Assembly (NCBI GenBank): GCA_002425405.1
Contig: DIME01000126.1
Location: forward strand, 1 to 24,021
Direction: 5' to 3'
Length of the DNA stretch: 24,021 nucleotides
From: Candidatus Accumulibacter vicinus
Lineage (GTDB): Bacteria > Pseudomonadota > Gammaproteobacteria > Burkholderiales > Rhodocyclaceae
Below are positions 22,925 to 24,021 of this stretch, piece after piece. The position numbers and the translations under genes were made by a program. The first letter of the stretch is position 1, and each line of letters starts with the position of its first letter. The notes under the pieces are model-generated. The model searched no databases, was not told the origin of the DNA, and was given only the letters and a program-made list of their open reading frames with translations.

Positions 22925-24021
22925 ATGTTAGACGCAAACATCCAGACTCAACTGCGGGCCTATCTTGAAAGAATCCGGCATCCGATCGAACTGGTCGGCG
23001 CGCTCGATGGCAGCAACCAGGCACAAGAGATGCTGGCCTTGCTGCAGGACATCGCCTCCCTGTCGGACAAGGTCAGCGTCCGGCAAGATGGCAATTCAGT
23101 GCGCAGGCCCTCCTTCTCGGTCGGTCGGCCCGGCGAACCCGCGCGGATCAGCTTTGCCGGCATCCCAATGGGACACGAATTCACCTCGTTGATTCTGGCC
23201 CTGCTGCAAACCGGTGGCCACCCGCCAAAAATCGAGGCCAGCGTCATCGAGGAGATTCGCTCCATTCCCGGGCAATTCCATTTTGAAACCTTCATTTCGC
23301 TGTCGTGCCACAACTGCCCGGATGTCGTGCAGGCACTCAACCTGATGGCGGTGCAGAACCCGGGCATCAGTCACCAGATGATCGACGGTGCGCTGTTTCA
23401 GGACGAAGTGACTGAACGCCAGATCATGGGCGTGCCAACGGTTTTCCTGAACGGCGAACCCTTCGGGCAGGGTCGCATGACGCTTGAGGAAATCATCGGC
23501 AAGATCGATACCGGCGCCCTGCAGCGCGAGGCGGAAAAGGTCTCTGCGCGCGCACCCTTCGACGTGCTGATCGTCGGCGGCGGCCCGGCCGGCGCCGCTG
23601 CAGCGATCTACGCAGCCCGCAAGGGCATTCGTACCGGCGTGGTCAGCGAGCGTTTCGGTGGGCAGGTACTCGATACCCTGGCGATCGAGAACTTCATCTC
23701 GGTAAAGCAGACCGACGGTCCGCGACTCGCCGTCGGACTCGAGGAACACGTCAAGGAGTACGATGTGGACATCATCAATCTGCAGCGCGCCGAAGCGCTG
23801 CTGCCGGACCTTGAGGGCGGCCTGACCGAAGTCCGTCTGGCCAGCGGCGCCAGGCTCAGAAGCAAGACGGTGATCCTCGCCACCGGGGCACGTTGGCGCG
23901 AGATGAATGTTCCTGGCGAGAAGCAGTATCGCGGCCATGGCGTTGCCTACTGTCCGCACTGCGACGGGCCGCTGTTCAAGGGCAAGCGGGTGGCCGTGAT
24001 CGGTGGCGGCAACTCCGGCGT
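22925..24021 (+). CDS. ahpF: Alkyl hydroperoxide reductase subunit F, 5' 365 codons, cut by the window edge
   Basis: AhpF is the NAD(P)H-dependent flavoprotein disulfide reductase that regenerates AhpC. The frame is open to the right edge. The N-terminal double-thioredoxin-fold domain (about 1-200) carries the redox pair CHNC (C128/C131). The FAD-binding loop VGGGPAGAAAA starts at 217, the thioredoxin-reductase-like active site CPHC is C343/C346, and the NAD(P)H-binding GGGNSG motif (360-365) is at the edge. The ATG is preceded by AGGGAC at about 8 bases. It is probably cotranscribed with ahpC, but two stem-loops in the 116-base spacer may lower its expression. About one quarter to one third of the protein is missing. 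Confidence 0.97.
   Translation, partial: MLDANIQTQLRAYLERIRHPIELVGALDGSNQAQEMLALLQDIASLSDKVSVRQDGNSVRRPSFSVGRPGEPARISFAGIPMGHEFTSLILALLQTGGHPPKIEASVIEEIRSIPGQFHFETFISLSCHNCPDVVQALNLMAVQNPGISHQMIDGALFQDEVTERQIMGVPTVFLNGEPFGQGRMTLEEIIGKIDTGALQREAEKVSARAPFDVLIVGGGPAGAAAAIYAARKGIRTGVVSERFGGQVLDTLAIENFISVKQTDGPRLAVGLEEHVKEYDVDIINLQRAEALLPDLEGGLTEVRLASGARLRSKTVILATGARWREMNVPGEKQYRGHGVAYCPHCDGPLFKGKRVAVIGGGNSG

Noticed and set aside
22248..23959. Two minus-strand open frames (258 and 287 codons) opposite ahpC and ahpF
   Set aside because: They are antisense shadows. The plus strand holds all expected AhpC and AhpF redox motifs.

Overview
The window is a GC-rich stretch of ordinary bacterial chromosome. 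Gene content and order point to a betaproteobacterium, most likely a Rhodocyclales (Accumulibacter/Dechloromonas-like) organism. The main indicators are the mnmG-rsmG-parA-parB-atpIBEFHAGDC order, the DUF3683-type flavin/iron-sulfur oxidoreductase beside ilvA, and a Tim44-like gene between ubiE and ubiJ. The taxonomic call is inferred from protein flavour and synteny; no rRNA is present. I see no mobile element, tRNA, rRNA, CRISPR array, phage gene or large repeat, and no gene-free stretch longer than about 160 bases.

Left part (1-5700): the 5' end of a cysK-like gene (cut by the window edge) and ilvA lie on the minus strand. Divergent from them is a 1291-residue protein fusing a D-2-hydroxyacid dehydrogenase-type FAD module, a double 4Fe-4S ferredoxin module and two CCG cysteine-rich domains. 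Both divergent genes have a TAGAAT -10-like hexamer in the 103-base spacer. Middle-left part (5850-10700), plus strand: a HIT-family hydrolase, a 536-residue protein with a degenerate PilZ-like motif, then a tight cluster DUF971 gene - ubiE - Tim44-like - ubiJ for ubiquinone synthesis and the membrane. The ubiB gene that normally follows ubiJ is absent. The cluster ends at a perfect bidirectional stem-loop shared with the convergent ATP synthase operon.

Centre-right part (10780-22050), minus strand: the transcription order is mnmG, rsmG, parA, parB, then atpI, atpB, atpE, atpF, atpH, atpA, atpG, atpD, atpC. The first four genes are joined by ATGA overlaps or by a Shine-Dalgarno that runs over the upstream stop codon. 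A promoter-like sequence precedes atpI. The atp operon encodes a complete F1Fo ATP synthase whose c-subunit looks proton-type. The atpB-atpE spacer carries a stem-loop and a U-rich leader that probably raise c-subunit output.

Right edge (22130-24021), plus strand: ahpC and the 5' 365 codons of ahpF, a peroxide-scavenging pair. A strong OxyR-type operator sits directly against the ahpC -35 element. Two tandem stem-loops separate ahpC from ahpF.

I found no convincing undescribed system. The points most worth a second look are the OxyR operator, the atpE leader, the missing ubiB, the PilZ-like protein and the several non-ATG starts that are well supported by Shine-Dalgarno sequences.
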